From Adenophora triphylla var. japonica (Eukaryota; Streptophyta; Magnoliopsida; Asterales; Campanulaceae): a stretch of DNA of 64,000 nucleotides. Positions 55,577-64,000 of the stretch are shown piece after piece. The notes under the pieces were generated by a model, which was not told the origin of the DNA, did not search any database, and saw only the letters and a list, made by a program, of their open reading frames with translations. The stretch covers positions 310,001 to 374,000 of the forward strand of contig JAFEMH010001462.1 of NCBI GenBank assembly GCA_022495995.1, in the 5' to 3' direction. Each line of letters opens with the position of its first letter. Positions within the stretch are counted from its first letter, which is position 1. The translations under genes were made by a program, and so were the position numbers.

Positions 55577-57187
55577 TCAATCGGAGTCTCCAGCGCCCGA
55601 TGTCTCCCCCCGGCCCCTCTTGCGACTCGGGCCCGCCTCGTCAGGAGCCCTGAAAGTCTCAGGCTCAGAATCGTCCTCGTCTCCAGAGAGAGGCTCATCA
55701 GGACCAACCGGCACGCTCTGATAGGGCAAGCCGAGATCTGCGAAAAAGTCGTACCCGAAGGTGAAGGCGTCAGACTCCTGCACGTACGAAGACGACCCGC
55801 CATGCTGCCAAACGTGTCCCTGCCCGTGTGGATCCCCTAGAATGACGTGATCCGAAGGCAGTACTGCGCGATGATCAAGAAGAGGAGACAAAGGAGTCTC
55901 TGAGGAAGTCTCCGAGCGAATAGGGGAAGCCTTCCGTCTGACAGGCGCCGGCCGTGGTCGCCTCGCTCTAGCCTGAGGAGCCCCGCAAGCGACCATCCTC
56001 CTGATGAACCTCTCGGCTCCGATCACTTGCTTCGTCAGTGTCTCGACGACCACCTCCGAAAACTGCACAAAAGCAAAAGCGTCAAAAAAAAAAAGAAGTG
56101 ATGATGAAACAAAAGAAAAGGTGAAGCCATACCTTCATACCCGGACGAGGCCGGAAAGCTCGTGGAAGCCGCTCGGGCTGAGGGATCTGCACCCTCAATC
56201 GGACCCCATCCTGGATGTAGGAAAAATCCGTCCCACTTTTTCAAAAAAAAAAAAATCCTAAACATACATCTCATATTGGCAAAATGCCCATTCTTTCCAA
56301 ACAAAATGCATGCATTGCATCACCATTCATCAATATCAAAATTCAAATTCAAAAAAAAAAAAAAAGAAATCATCATCATCATCAACATATTCAATTTCAA
56401 AAAAAAAAAATTTCGACAGCATAACAGCATACAATGAGCATAGCCCCATTTTTCTCGCATGAAAGAAAACAGTTTTCAGCAAGTCCCAATGCATTCATCA
56501 AAAAAAAAAAGGATGCATTCCTACGGAAGTAAAAACTCCGTCCCATTTTCAACAAAAAAAATGCATACATGCATATCATCCATCTTTCATACAACGGGAG
56601 GAAAAATCCGTCCCACTTTTTCAAAAAAAATAAAAATCCTAAACATACATCTCATATTGGCAAAATGCCCATTCTTTCCAAACAAAATGCATGCATTGCA
56701 TCAATATCAAAATTCAATTTCAAAAAAAAAATCATCATCATCAACATGCAAGATTCAAATTAAAGTCACAATTCACAATTTTCGAACTTTCACATGCAAT
56801 TTTCGAATAAAAAAAAAATGGCAAAAATGCCAATTCTTTTTCCCAAGCAAAATGCACATTTTGAGTTACCCATATACTCATTACAACATGCATAGCATCA
56901 AAATCAAAATCCAAGGCCAAGAACATGGTCATTATCAAAAAAAAAAAAAAAATCAAATCACCCAAAAATCAATGTCAAGCAAGAAATCGACAAGAGGATC
57001 AAGAGGATTCGAAATATACCGTTCGGAGATGCGGATCCGAAGCCCAATGTTGCCAAGCATCGGGATAATGCTCCTCCTCAACCGATTGCGAGAGGTTGTA
57101 ATGCCTCCTCATCCGGACGAGCTCCAATCGCCTCTCCGCTATGGGACCACGTCCTTGGCCTTGAAAAGCGCCTTCCCCGTGTTCCAT
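55577..57187 (-). pseudogene. Element F antisense ORF-a, PMD core deleted
   Basis: Exon 1 is 57187-57020 (MEHGEGAFQGQGRGPIAERR), with donor ACG|GTATAT. A short exon at about 56203-56130 (after ACATCCAG; RVQIPQPERLPRAFRPRPGM) is followed by donor GTATGG. The last exon starts about 56060, after TTGTGCAG (FSEVVVETLTKQVIGAERF), and ends with an acidic DDSEPETF...GAGDSD tail at 55577. The exons with the PMD core seen in B (WDTTHTFH, FLWFAL) are absent. About 0.8 kb of A/T-rich repeats fills the intron space. Confidence 0.7.
56217..56735 (-). repeat. Two direct copies of a about 130-bp segment in element F ORF-a intron
   Basis: GGAAAAATCCGTCCCACTTT to ATGCATGCATTGCATCA occurs at about 56218-56325 and 56600-56703 with very few differences, about 382 bp apart, plus poly-A tails. 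A third weaker match (AACTCCGTCCCATTTTC) is near 56533. Confidence 0.85.
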
Positions 57188-57348
57188 TGCTCGAAAAATC
57201 AAGAAAATTGAAGGAATTTCGAAGCTTAAATGGCCAAAAATGGCGGAATGGCAGTTTCTCTCTCTCTGCTCTCGACAATTTCAAAAAAAATTGGACTGAG
57301 GAAGAAGAAGGGCGTTGGCCCCATTAATACCCCTGACTTTCCATTCCT

Positions 57349-57360
57349 GCCCGCGCGGAT
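57349..57360 (-). promoter_or_regulatory. Inverted repeat upstream of ORF-a of element F
   Basis: CCCG-CG-CGGAT (left end degenerate), about 162 bp upstream of ATG 57187. Confidence 0.55.
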
Positions 57361-57477
57361 GAGATTGTCAGGGTCAAAATGACCCTTTTGCCCCTTAAAA
57401 TTTCAGGACTCTGCAATTCAGTCCCCAACTTGACAAAGTTAACCAAAGTTAACCAAAGTCAGCCCCTTGTCAAGAAA

Positions 57478-59095
57478 AAAATCCCCAAGAAAGATAACGA
57501 GATCCCGTATCTTTCATCAAAATTACCCCCGGCAGTAAAACGTAAGACCGAGTGCCCCGAGAAAGATAACGAGATCCCGTATCTTTCATCAAAATTACCC
57601 CTAAGCCAAACGTAAGACCGAGGGACCCGAGAAAGATAACGAGATCCCGTATCTTTCATCAAAATTACCCCTAGCAAAAACGTAAGACCGAGTGCCCCGA
57701 GAAAGATAACGAGATCCCGTATCTTTCATCAAAATTATCCCAGGCAGTCAAACGTAAGACCGAGTGACCCGAGAAAGATAACGAGATCCCGTATCTTTCA
57801 TCAAAATTACCCCTATAACGTAACGTAAGACCGAGTGCCCCGAGAAAGATAACGAGATCCCGTATCTTTCATCAAAAATTACCCCTAAAGAAACGTAAGA
57901 CCGATCTCCCGAGAAAGATAACGGATCCCGTATCTTTCATCAAAATCCTTCCCTGCAGCATAAACGTAAGACCGAGTGACCCGAGAAAGATAACGAGATC
58001 CCGTATCTTTCATCAAAATTACCCCTACCAAACGTAAGACCGAGTGACCCGAGAAAGATAACGAGATCCCGTATCTTTCATCAAAATTACCCCTAGTCGA
58101 AACGTAAGACCGAGTGACCCGAGAAAGATAACGAGATCCCGTATCTTTCATCAAAATTACTCCCAAACGTAAGACCGTGACCCGAGAAAGATAACGAGAT
58201 CCCGTATCTTTCATCAAAAATTACCCTAGCCAAACGTAAGACCAGTGCTGCCGAGAAAGATAACGGATCCCGTATCTTCATCAAAATCATCCGACAAACG
58301 TAAGAAAGCGCCCGAGAAAGATAACGAGATCCGTATCTTTCATCAAAATTACCCCTGCACAAACGTAAGACCGAGTGCCCCGAGAAAGATAACGAGATCC
58401 CGTATCTTTCATCAAAATTGCCCCCGGCAGTCAAACGTAAGACCGAGTGCCCCGAGAAAGATAACGGATCCCGTATCTTTCATCAAAATTACCCCCCGAC
58501 AGTCAAACGTAAGACCGAGTGCCCCGAGAAAGATAACGAGATCCCGTATCTTTCATCAAAATTACCCCCGGCAGTCAAACGTAAGACCGAGTGACCCGAG
58601 AAAGATAACGGATCCCGTATCTTTCATCAAAATCTTCCCCGGCAGTCAAACGTAAGACCGAGTGCCCCGAGAAAGATAACGGATCCCGTATCTTTCATCA
58701 AAATTACCCCCGGCAGTCAAACGTAAGACCGAGTGCCCCGAGAAAGATAACGGATCCCGTATCTTTCATCAAAATTACCCCCGACAGTCAAACGTAAGAC
58801 CGAGTGACCCGAGAAAGATAACGAGATCCCGTATCTTTCATCAAAAATTACCCCCGGCAGTCAAACGTAAGACCGATCTCCCCGAGAAAGATAACGAGAT
58901 CCCGTATCTTTCATCAAAATTGCCCCCGACAGTCAAACGTAAGACCGAGTGCCCCGAGAAAGATAACGAGATCCCGTATCTTTCATCAAAATCTTCCCCG
59001 GCAGTCAAACGTAAGACCGAGTGCCCCGAGAAAGATAACGAGATCCCGTATCTTTCATCAAAATCATCCAACCAAGCAACAAACGTAAGACCATT
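57478..59095 (+). repeat. Element F minisatellite 1, about 66-71 bp unit
   Basis: About 23 copies of a unit with GAGAAAGATAACGAGATCCC, GTATCTTTCATCAAAATTAC and CAAACGTAAGACCGAGTGCC. Each carries a strong hairpin, GAAAGATA-ACGAGATCCCG-TATCTTTC. Some units have ACGGATCCCG in the loop, but the 8-bp stem is nearly always kept. Confidence 0.96.
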
Positions 59096-59308
59096 CCCGC
59101 ACGAATACGTCCCGATTTTCCTCAAAGAAAGGCTAACAAAATCCCAAAGAAAGTTAACGGAATCCCAAAAGCCAACGGAATCTCGAGTAGTACTCGAACT
59201 ACGAAAGGGCTTGATTCCCACTAGGATACGTAGGTAGCCTAGTCCCCCTCGACCAAAACGGTCCCTATCCTTCGGCGCAGACAAAGTCCACCGAAAGGCC
59301 ATTTCAAA
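59096..59308 (+). other. Element F first folded module
   Basis: CGAACTACGAAAGGGCTTGA, GGATACGTAGGTAGCC (about 59197-59240), then the hairpin GACC-AAAAC-GGTC at 59251-59263. Confidence 0.7.
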
Positions 59309-59605
59309 TTAAGGTCCGGGCCTAAAAAGCCATCGTCATCAAGGTCCGAGGCGCCTAAAAAGCCATCATCATCAAGGTCCGAGGCGCCTAAAAAGCCATC
59401 ATCATCAAGGTCCGAGGCGCCTAAAACGCCATCATCATTAAGGTCCGAGGCGCCTAAAACGCCATCATCATTAAGGTCCGAGGCGCCTAAAAAGCCATCA
59501 TCATCAAGGTCCAAGGCGCCTAAAAAGCCATCATCATCAAGGTTCGAGGCACCTAAAACGCCATCTTCAAGGGTTTCGAGGCACCTAAAACGCCATCTCC
59601 AAGGT
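59309..59605 (+). repeat. Element F minisatellite 2, about 33 bp unit
   Basis: About nine copies of AAGGTCCGAGGCGCCTAAAA then AGCCATCATCATC; later copies shorten and diverge. Spurious Asp-rich frame on the minus strand. Confidence 0.93.
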
Positions 59606-59664
59606 TTAAGGCACCTAAGACGCTATCACTAGGAAAGCGATAAATCGCAATCATCCTCAAACAG

Positions 59665-60185
59665 AGACCAAAAATGGTCATTCCTATCCCCAGCAGAGCG
59701 GATACCCGTCGCACCAAAAATGGTCATTCCTATCCCCCAGAGCGGATACCCGTCGACCAAAAATGGTCATTCCTATCCCCGAGAAATGGATACCCGTCGC
59801 ACCAAAATGGTCATTCCTATCCCCAACAGAGCGGATACCCGTCGACCAAAAATGGTCATTCCTATCCCCACAGAGCGGATACCCGTCGACCAAAAATGGT
59901 CATTCCTATCCCCACAGAGCGGATACCCGTCGACCAAAAATGGTCATTCCTATCCCCACAGAGCGGATACCCGTCGAGACCAAAAATGGTCATTCCTATC
60001 CCCAGCCAGAATGATACCCGTCGACCAAAAATGGTCATTCCTATCCCCCAGAGCGGATACCCGTCGAGACCAAAAATGGTCATTCCTATCCCCACAGAAG
60101 CGGATACCCGTCGACCAAAAATGGTCATTCCTATCCCCAAAGAGCAGATAGCCATCGACCAAAAATGGTCATCTCTTATCCCAGC
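59665..60185 (+). repeat. Element F minisatellite 3, about 44 bp unit
   Basis: About 12 copies of GACCAAAAATGGTCATTCCT then ATCCCCACAGAGCGGATACCCGTC. Each carries GACC-AAAAAT-GGTC, the same arms as the single hairpin at 59251, and TATCC...GGATA. Confidence 0.95.
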
Positions 60186-60423
60186 AGAAGTTTCTTTCCA
60201 AGCAAGCATTTGTAGAACTCGCTCATCGTGTTCGAGGCACCTAAAACGCCATCATCTCCAGGTCAAAGACCCGAACTACGGCCGGCTTGATTCCCATTCG
60301 GGATACGTAGGTAGCCTATCGCTAGGTTCACCCACCCGATCACTCGATCATCTCCGCCAAATATGGAGCCTTACTCTTATCGACGACCCCGCTTCCTTCG
60401 GAGCGCCGTCGCCGAGGGGCTAC
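60186..60423 (+). other. Element F second folded module and polypurine tract
   Basis: CCGAACTACGGCCGGCTTGA, GGGATACGTAGGTAGCC (about 60271-60317), GATC-ACTC-GATC, a GCTTCC-TTC-GGAGC hairpin (about 60390-60404) and the polypurine tract GCCGAGGGGCTAC before the LTR. Confidence 0.75.
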
Positions 60424-62178
60424 TGTAAGTGCTCCAATTTGAGCTTGTTAGAATTTTCGTTATAAAATTAACGAAAGTTATAACAATTACTAACATTCCT
60501 AACAATCCTAACTTTTCTAACAAAGGGAGGGTAGAATGGGCATTGCCAAATGAAGTTAAACCAAGAAAAGCATCTTAAAAAGCAAAACAAAAGAATAAAA
60601 CCATAAATAGAAAGGCCGGAAACACAAAAACTCGGCCGTTAATTTGGTTTTTTTGAATTTTTATTCTTCTGTCCAAGGCCGGAGCCGTAATTAATGAACA
60701 AGGCACGCCTACTGACCTTGTCAGCGCGGATAAGTATGCATTTTCAGAGGGCTATAAATTGAGCCCTCCAGTCACAAAAATAAGAAGGAAAAACACAATT
60801 GCACCGAACCTCTGGCGAAATATAGAGAGAAAACAGTGAGAATTCACTTGAATTGTCACCATTTTCTCTCCAATCTTTCCCAACTCATACTCATCCACTC
60901 ACTCTCATATTCAAGCCCTAAACACTCATACACTCAAGCCAAACACTCAAGAACACAAGGAAGATTGGTAAACCCTCCTCTTCCTAACCCTAAATCTCAT
61001 CCATGCATGCATCTTCAAACTACAAAATGTAGTTCTTTCATCTTCTTTCTCTAGATCTAAGAAGATCACCATGGAAGACCATCTCCATGGATGATCTTCT
61101 ACAAAGATCAACATTATTTTTAAGCTTTTCTTGCTTACTTGCAAAAATGCACTTTCAAAACCCTAAAAAACCATTTTCAAGCACTAAATCTTGATTTCAA
61201 AGGGTAAAATCCCCCTCCCCAAGCAAATGAAATGCTTAGTCCTAATGTACCCCAAGGATGGTTTGGTATAGTTGATTCACCACTAAAATGTCTAGTGATC
61301 ACTAACCAAAACCTAGGGAAATGGGGACAAGCATGGATGCAAAACCCCCCTTAAAATCATATTTTCTTTCTTGAGAAGTTGCTGTCCAGTAGCAATTTTC
61401 TCAGACCTCAGTCCATGGTCTTAATTTTTGGACACAGATGAACTTGGAATTTGGTGTTGACTACAAAATACTTTTTGTAGCCAACATCCAGAGCTTTCCA
61501 GACATATTTTTACTTTATTTTTTGGGTGAGTAAAACTCCTCTTTTCAAATTTTCTTTCAGAGGCTAGTTCATCAGCTTCTGGGAATCCAGATCTCATATC
61601 TGAGGTTTCAAGAAGGTTTTGACCCCTCAAATCTTCTCCAAAATGGAAAATTCCTTCGGACAAACTTTATTTAAGGTGTCTAGAACAACTTTCATTCTCT
61701 GAGTTTATCCAGATTATGAAGTTTTAAGGCCCTTGAACCCCTTTCAAAATCAAAGGTCCACTGCCTTTTTCATTCTGGCAGAAATGGCTCTCAACTTCAA
61801 AAGGTCTTTTGAGTACCAAATCTCAACCCAAAAATCTTCCAAAAAATCATGGGATCAGTTTAAAGTCTTAAAAAGATATCCCAATTTTTACTTTTCTGAG
61901 TTTCAACTTATTTTGGCCAAAACACACACACACACACACACAAATGATTTTCAGCTTGGAAGACTCGTTTTACGAGGCGCGTCGGGTGCACACTAACGTC
62001 CTTCCCGACGCGTAACATGACCTCTGAACCTAAATCTCTGATCTCGGGCTTTTTTCAAAGTTTTGGCCCTTAAAATAAAAATGGCGTGGCGACTCCGTTT
62101 TTTCCGGTTTTATTTGGTTTTTTTCAAAGAAACGCAAAAATCGAATTTTTCCCGCGAAAAAGGCAACACATCATCACA
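60424..62178 (+). repeat. Element F 3' LTR
   Basis: TGTAAGTGCTCC ... CATCATCACA, then GGCAG. TATA at 60753-60760. About 1 percent different from the 5' copy by eye. Confidence 0.96.
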
Positions 62179-62183
62179 GGCAG
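62179..62183. repeat. Right target-site duplication of element F (GGCAG)
   Basis: Exact copy of 46015-46019; ORF-b of element E resumes in frame. Confidence 0.94.
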
Positions 62184-63581
62184 AACAAAAGGTTTTTCAA
62201 AGGCTGTTACGGGATTAAATCTGTTTGGGCTTTGAAGGAGCTCATGCCAGATTGGGATCTTTTGAGAGCCGCGTCTCGGTTCTGGGACGTACGGAGGAAT
62301 GTGTACTGCCTTTCGTACAACGAAATCACTCCTACGTTTGAAGATTTCCGGGCCATTCTGGGAGGACCTGAGACGGAATAGCTAGTTCTTCCGTATGCTG
62401 GTGGCATGGCCACTGTTGAGAAGCTAGTGTCTTTGTTTGGTATCTCTACGGAGAAGCATACGGGATCTTGTCTGAGGATACCGATTACGTTGACATTTCG
62501 ACCGCCCGAAAGATTTGCCGAGGCCGAGGAGCGTCTTTTCGTGGGACGCGTTTGCTCAGTGCGCGATTGCTACTCGTTCACATTCACGTCTCTCGGTGTG
62601 TGCCATCACAAGGTACCGGACCTGGTGAGGCAGGTCGAAGTGGGGAGACATCGTGCCATTGGTCTTGGGCGAGACGTTCTGGGCATAGGCCGGATGGCGA
62701 CCGTAGCCGATACATGTGGGGAGGGAGTCCCGCTATGATGACCATGTGGTTGAGGGAGAGGCTGCAGATGATGCCTGAGGTGCCAATGTCCTGTGACGCT
62801 TGGTCCTTCTCGCGACGTCCTTCCGGTGATAGGGGGCAATCGGCCGAGCTGAGCTCTGATGGCCGGACTTTGCACGCATCACTTGCGATGGTGGGTTCCC
62901 CATTGGAAGTTCTGAGACTTGTAGGACCGCTCAGAGGGTCTCGTTGATTGTCGAGTGCCGGGCCGTCTCGCACGTCTTTCTATATTCCATCATTGGTTAC
63001 TGCGGCAAGACGGCCGGAGCAGATGCCACCGACCGATCCGAGTTATGCCGCTACCTTTGAGGTGGGATCTTTGCGGATGGAAGATCCTTCGACGCTATTG
63101 CCGATCATCCGTGGTGGCAATACACGTCCTTTCCCGCTGTGGTTCTCTTTCACCGGGAGAGAGGGCACTGCTCGTCGACGCAGATCCGAACCGGTACGAA
63201 GAGTGTATGGGGAGACACGGATGGCTATCTTATGGAGACAGAGTGAGCTGTTGGGTGCCGATCACCCGGACAGACTCGACCTTGAGGAGGACAGAGTCGA
63301 GGGCTAACCACGGGAATCGTGCGGCGATGCCATGGGCGATTATGTGGCAAGTGCCGATCGGGAGGCCAATCAAAGCACTATGATGATGGCTCGAAGCGAG
63401 GCGGCTCGAGACAGAGCTAGAGAAAGGACTGCGTTGGACGGCCGCGGGGTTGACGGAGGCATCGGGAAGAGTCCCTGAGCCAGGTAGAAGGCCTACCGGA
63501 ATATTCCCTGCGAAGGTGAAGAACACTCGCCGGGGAAAAGGGAAGGGGAAGAAGGATGAAGGACCTAGTACGGGAAACTAG
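62184..63581 (+). pseudogene. Element E antisense ORF-b, remainder after element F
   Basis: Continues in phase with 45933-46019: SVWALKELMPDWDLLRAASR, FWDVRRNVYCLSYNEITPTF and a TAG near 62379 after GGPETE. Later parts lie in shifting frames (for example 62948-63307). It ends with a basic KNTRRGKGKGKK stretch and TAG at 63579-63581. At least one stop and several shifts. Confidence 0.78.
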
Positions 63582-64000
63582 GTTGACCTTGCCGTCCGCA
63601 GTATCCACCCATTGTCATTGCGTACACATTAATTGACTAATGTTTTATTGTAGTTTTGCTAGCGTGTAGCGAGTCAAGAGTTGACCGTGCTTGAACTCAT
63701 CAAAGAATGTTTTAACCGTTATGAATTTGTAGGTTAAATGAAAAGAGTTTTTCGAAACACAAGCAATTGATGCTTATTGTATTTTGTTATTTTTTAGACC
63801 GAACCAATGATGGCTGCCTACTTTCCCCTTTTACAATTAGACTAAGGGGCTCTGTGTCACCGTAGTTCGACACTTTAGGTGAATTTGAGAAAACAAAGAC
63901 AAAAGAAGTGCGACCCTCTTTTTTACTTGGATCATTAGCGGGAATGTATCCAGTTGGGTATTACTCTTTTAGCACTTTAATTTACTGAGGGGGACGATGT
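63582..64000 (-). other. Element E spacer between ORF-b and integrase (window end)
   Basis: No gene. On the minus strand it holds the post-integrase folded motif (CGAACTACGGTGACAC..., GTAGGCAGCC, about 63797-63875) and GTGCTAAAAGAGTAATACCC (about 63957-63978), as after integrase in A and F. Integrase itself should lie just beyond 64000. Confidence 0.65.

Larger units (their letters stand above)
46020..62178 (+). mobile_element. Element F: complete but deletion-bearing Tat-like LTR retrotransposon
   Basis: 16.2 kb bounded by 1757- and 1755-bp LTRs and GGCAG duplications. Order: LTR, primer site, leader, decayed gag, protease remnants, then a direct fusion (about 52126) to the integrase core with RT, both RNases H and the integrase front missing. 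The antisense genes follow (ORF-b 55115-53581; truncated ORF-a 57187-55577), then three minisatellites, polypurine tract and LTR. The LTRs differ at about 20 positions by eye (about 1 percent). A recent insertion of a non-autonomous element. Confidence 0.95.
37668..64000 (-). mobile_element. Element E: Tat-like retrotransposon, minus orientation, split by element F
   Basis: 3' LTR at 37668-39709, polypurine tract, 34-bp minisatellite, then antisense PMD genes reading on the plus strand (ORF-a 42926-45330; ORF-b 45933-46019 plus 62184-63581). The post-integrase spacer runs to the window end; integrase and the rest lie beyond 64000. Element F occupies 46020-62178. The presumed left target duplication is TCAAA at 37663-37667. 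Confidence 0.9.

Noticed and set aside
56459..57211. A 250-codon plus-strand frame rich in Lys and Ser
   Set aside because: It reads through A-rich tracts and the opposite strand of ORF-a exon 1; no credible domain or conservation in the sister elements.
59239..59514. Asp-rich repeated protein (DLDDDGFLGAS units) resembling calcium-binding loops
   Set aside because: Antisense reading of the 33-bp minisatellite of element F.

Overview
The window is flowering-plant repetitive DNA. I found no host gene, tRNA or rRNA. Essentially every base belongs to one of six Ty3/gypsy LTR retrotransposons nested inside each other. The evidence is pol order RT - RNase H - second (archaeal-type) RNase H - integrase, LTRs starting TGTAAGT, tRNA-type primer sites, polypurine tracts, 5-bp target duplications and long 3' regions full of tandem repeats. 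This is the Tat/Ogre type of large element seen in big plant genomes. The species cannot be named from this sequence.

Layout. Element C (minus strand) is the oldest host; its pieces lie at 29366-35748. Element B (plus; 1-965 and 18490-29365, left end outside the window) sits in C's antisense ORF-a. Element A (plus, 966-18489, duplication AGACT, complete with two LTRs) sits in B's integrase. On the other side, element D (plus, 35749-37667; tRNA-Asp-type primer site, Athila/Tat-like gag start) sits in C upstream of RT. Element E (minus, 37668-46019 and 62184-64000) sits in D's gag, and element F (plus, 46020-62178, duplication GGCAG, complete with two LTRs) sits in E's antisense ORF-b. The nesting is therefore C>B>A and C>D>E>F. 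The LTR pairs of A and of F differ at only about 1 percent of positions by eye, so both are recent insertions.

A, B, C, E and F each carry, between integrase and 3' LTR, two genes on the strand opposite to gag-pol. Both resemble plant mobile domain (PMD) proteins. ORF-b has a basic, nuclear-localisation-like tail. ORF-a is split by short introns and ends in an acidic tail in A, B and F. Downstream come family-specific minisatellites, a conserved folded module and the polypurine tract.

The most interesting signal is a family-specific short inverted repeat (A: AGCCG-CA-CGGCT; B: GGTCCG-TA-CGGACC; E: AGTCCG-GC-CGGACT; F: ATCCG-CG-CGGAT). It lies 17-23 bp upstream of the LTR TATA box and again about 120-215 bp upstream of both antisense genes. 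In A and B the sites come in pairs about 31 bp apart. All of an element's copies can be read in its sense direction, usually with a loosely conserved TTTGCA-like tail. C has a related CGCGCG palindrome pair before ORF-b. I infer a shared three-promoter regulatory circuit, possibly read by the antisense PMD proteins. A second theme is that the different minisatellites in each element are built around short hairpins, several of them GACC-N5/6-GGTC, a motif also present singly at the equivalent position in A, B and F.

Most coding regions are broken. F has lost RT, both RNases H and the front of integrase, and A's pol is full of frameshifts, yet both inserted recently. They probably moved using enzymes supplied by relatives.
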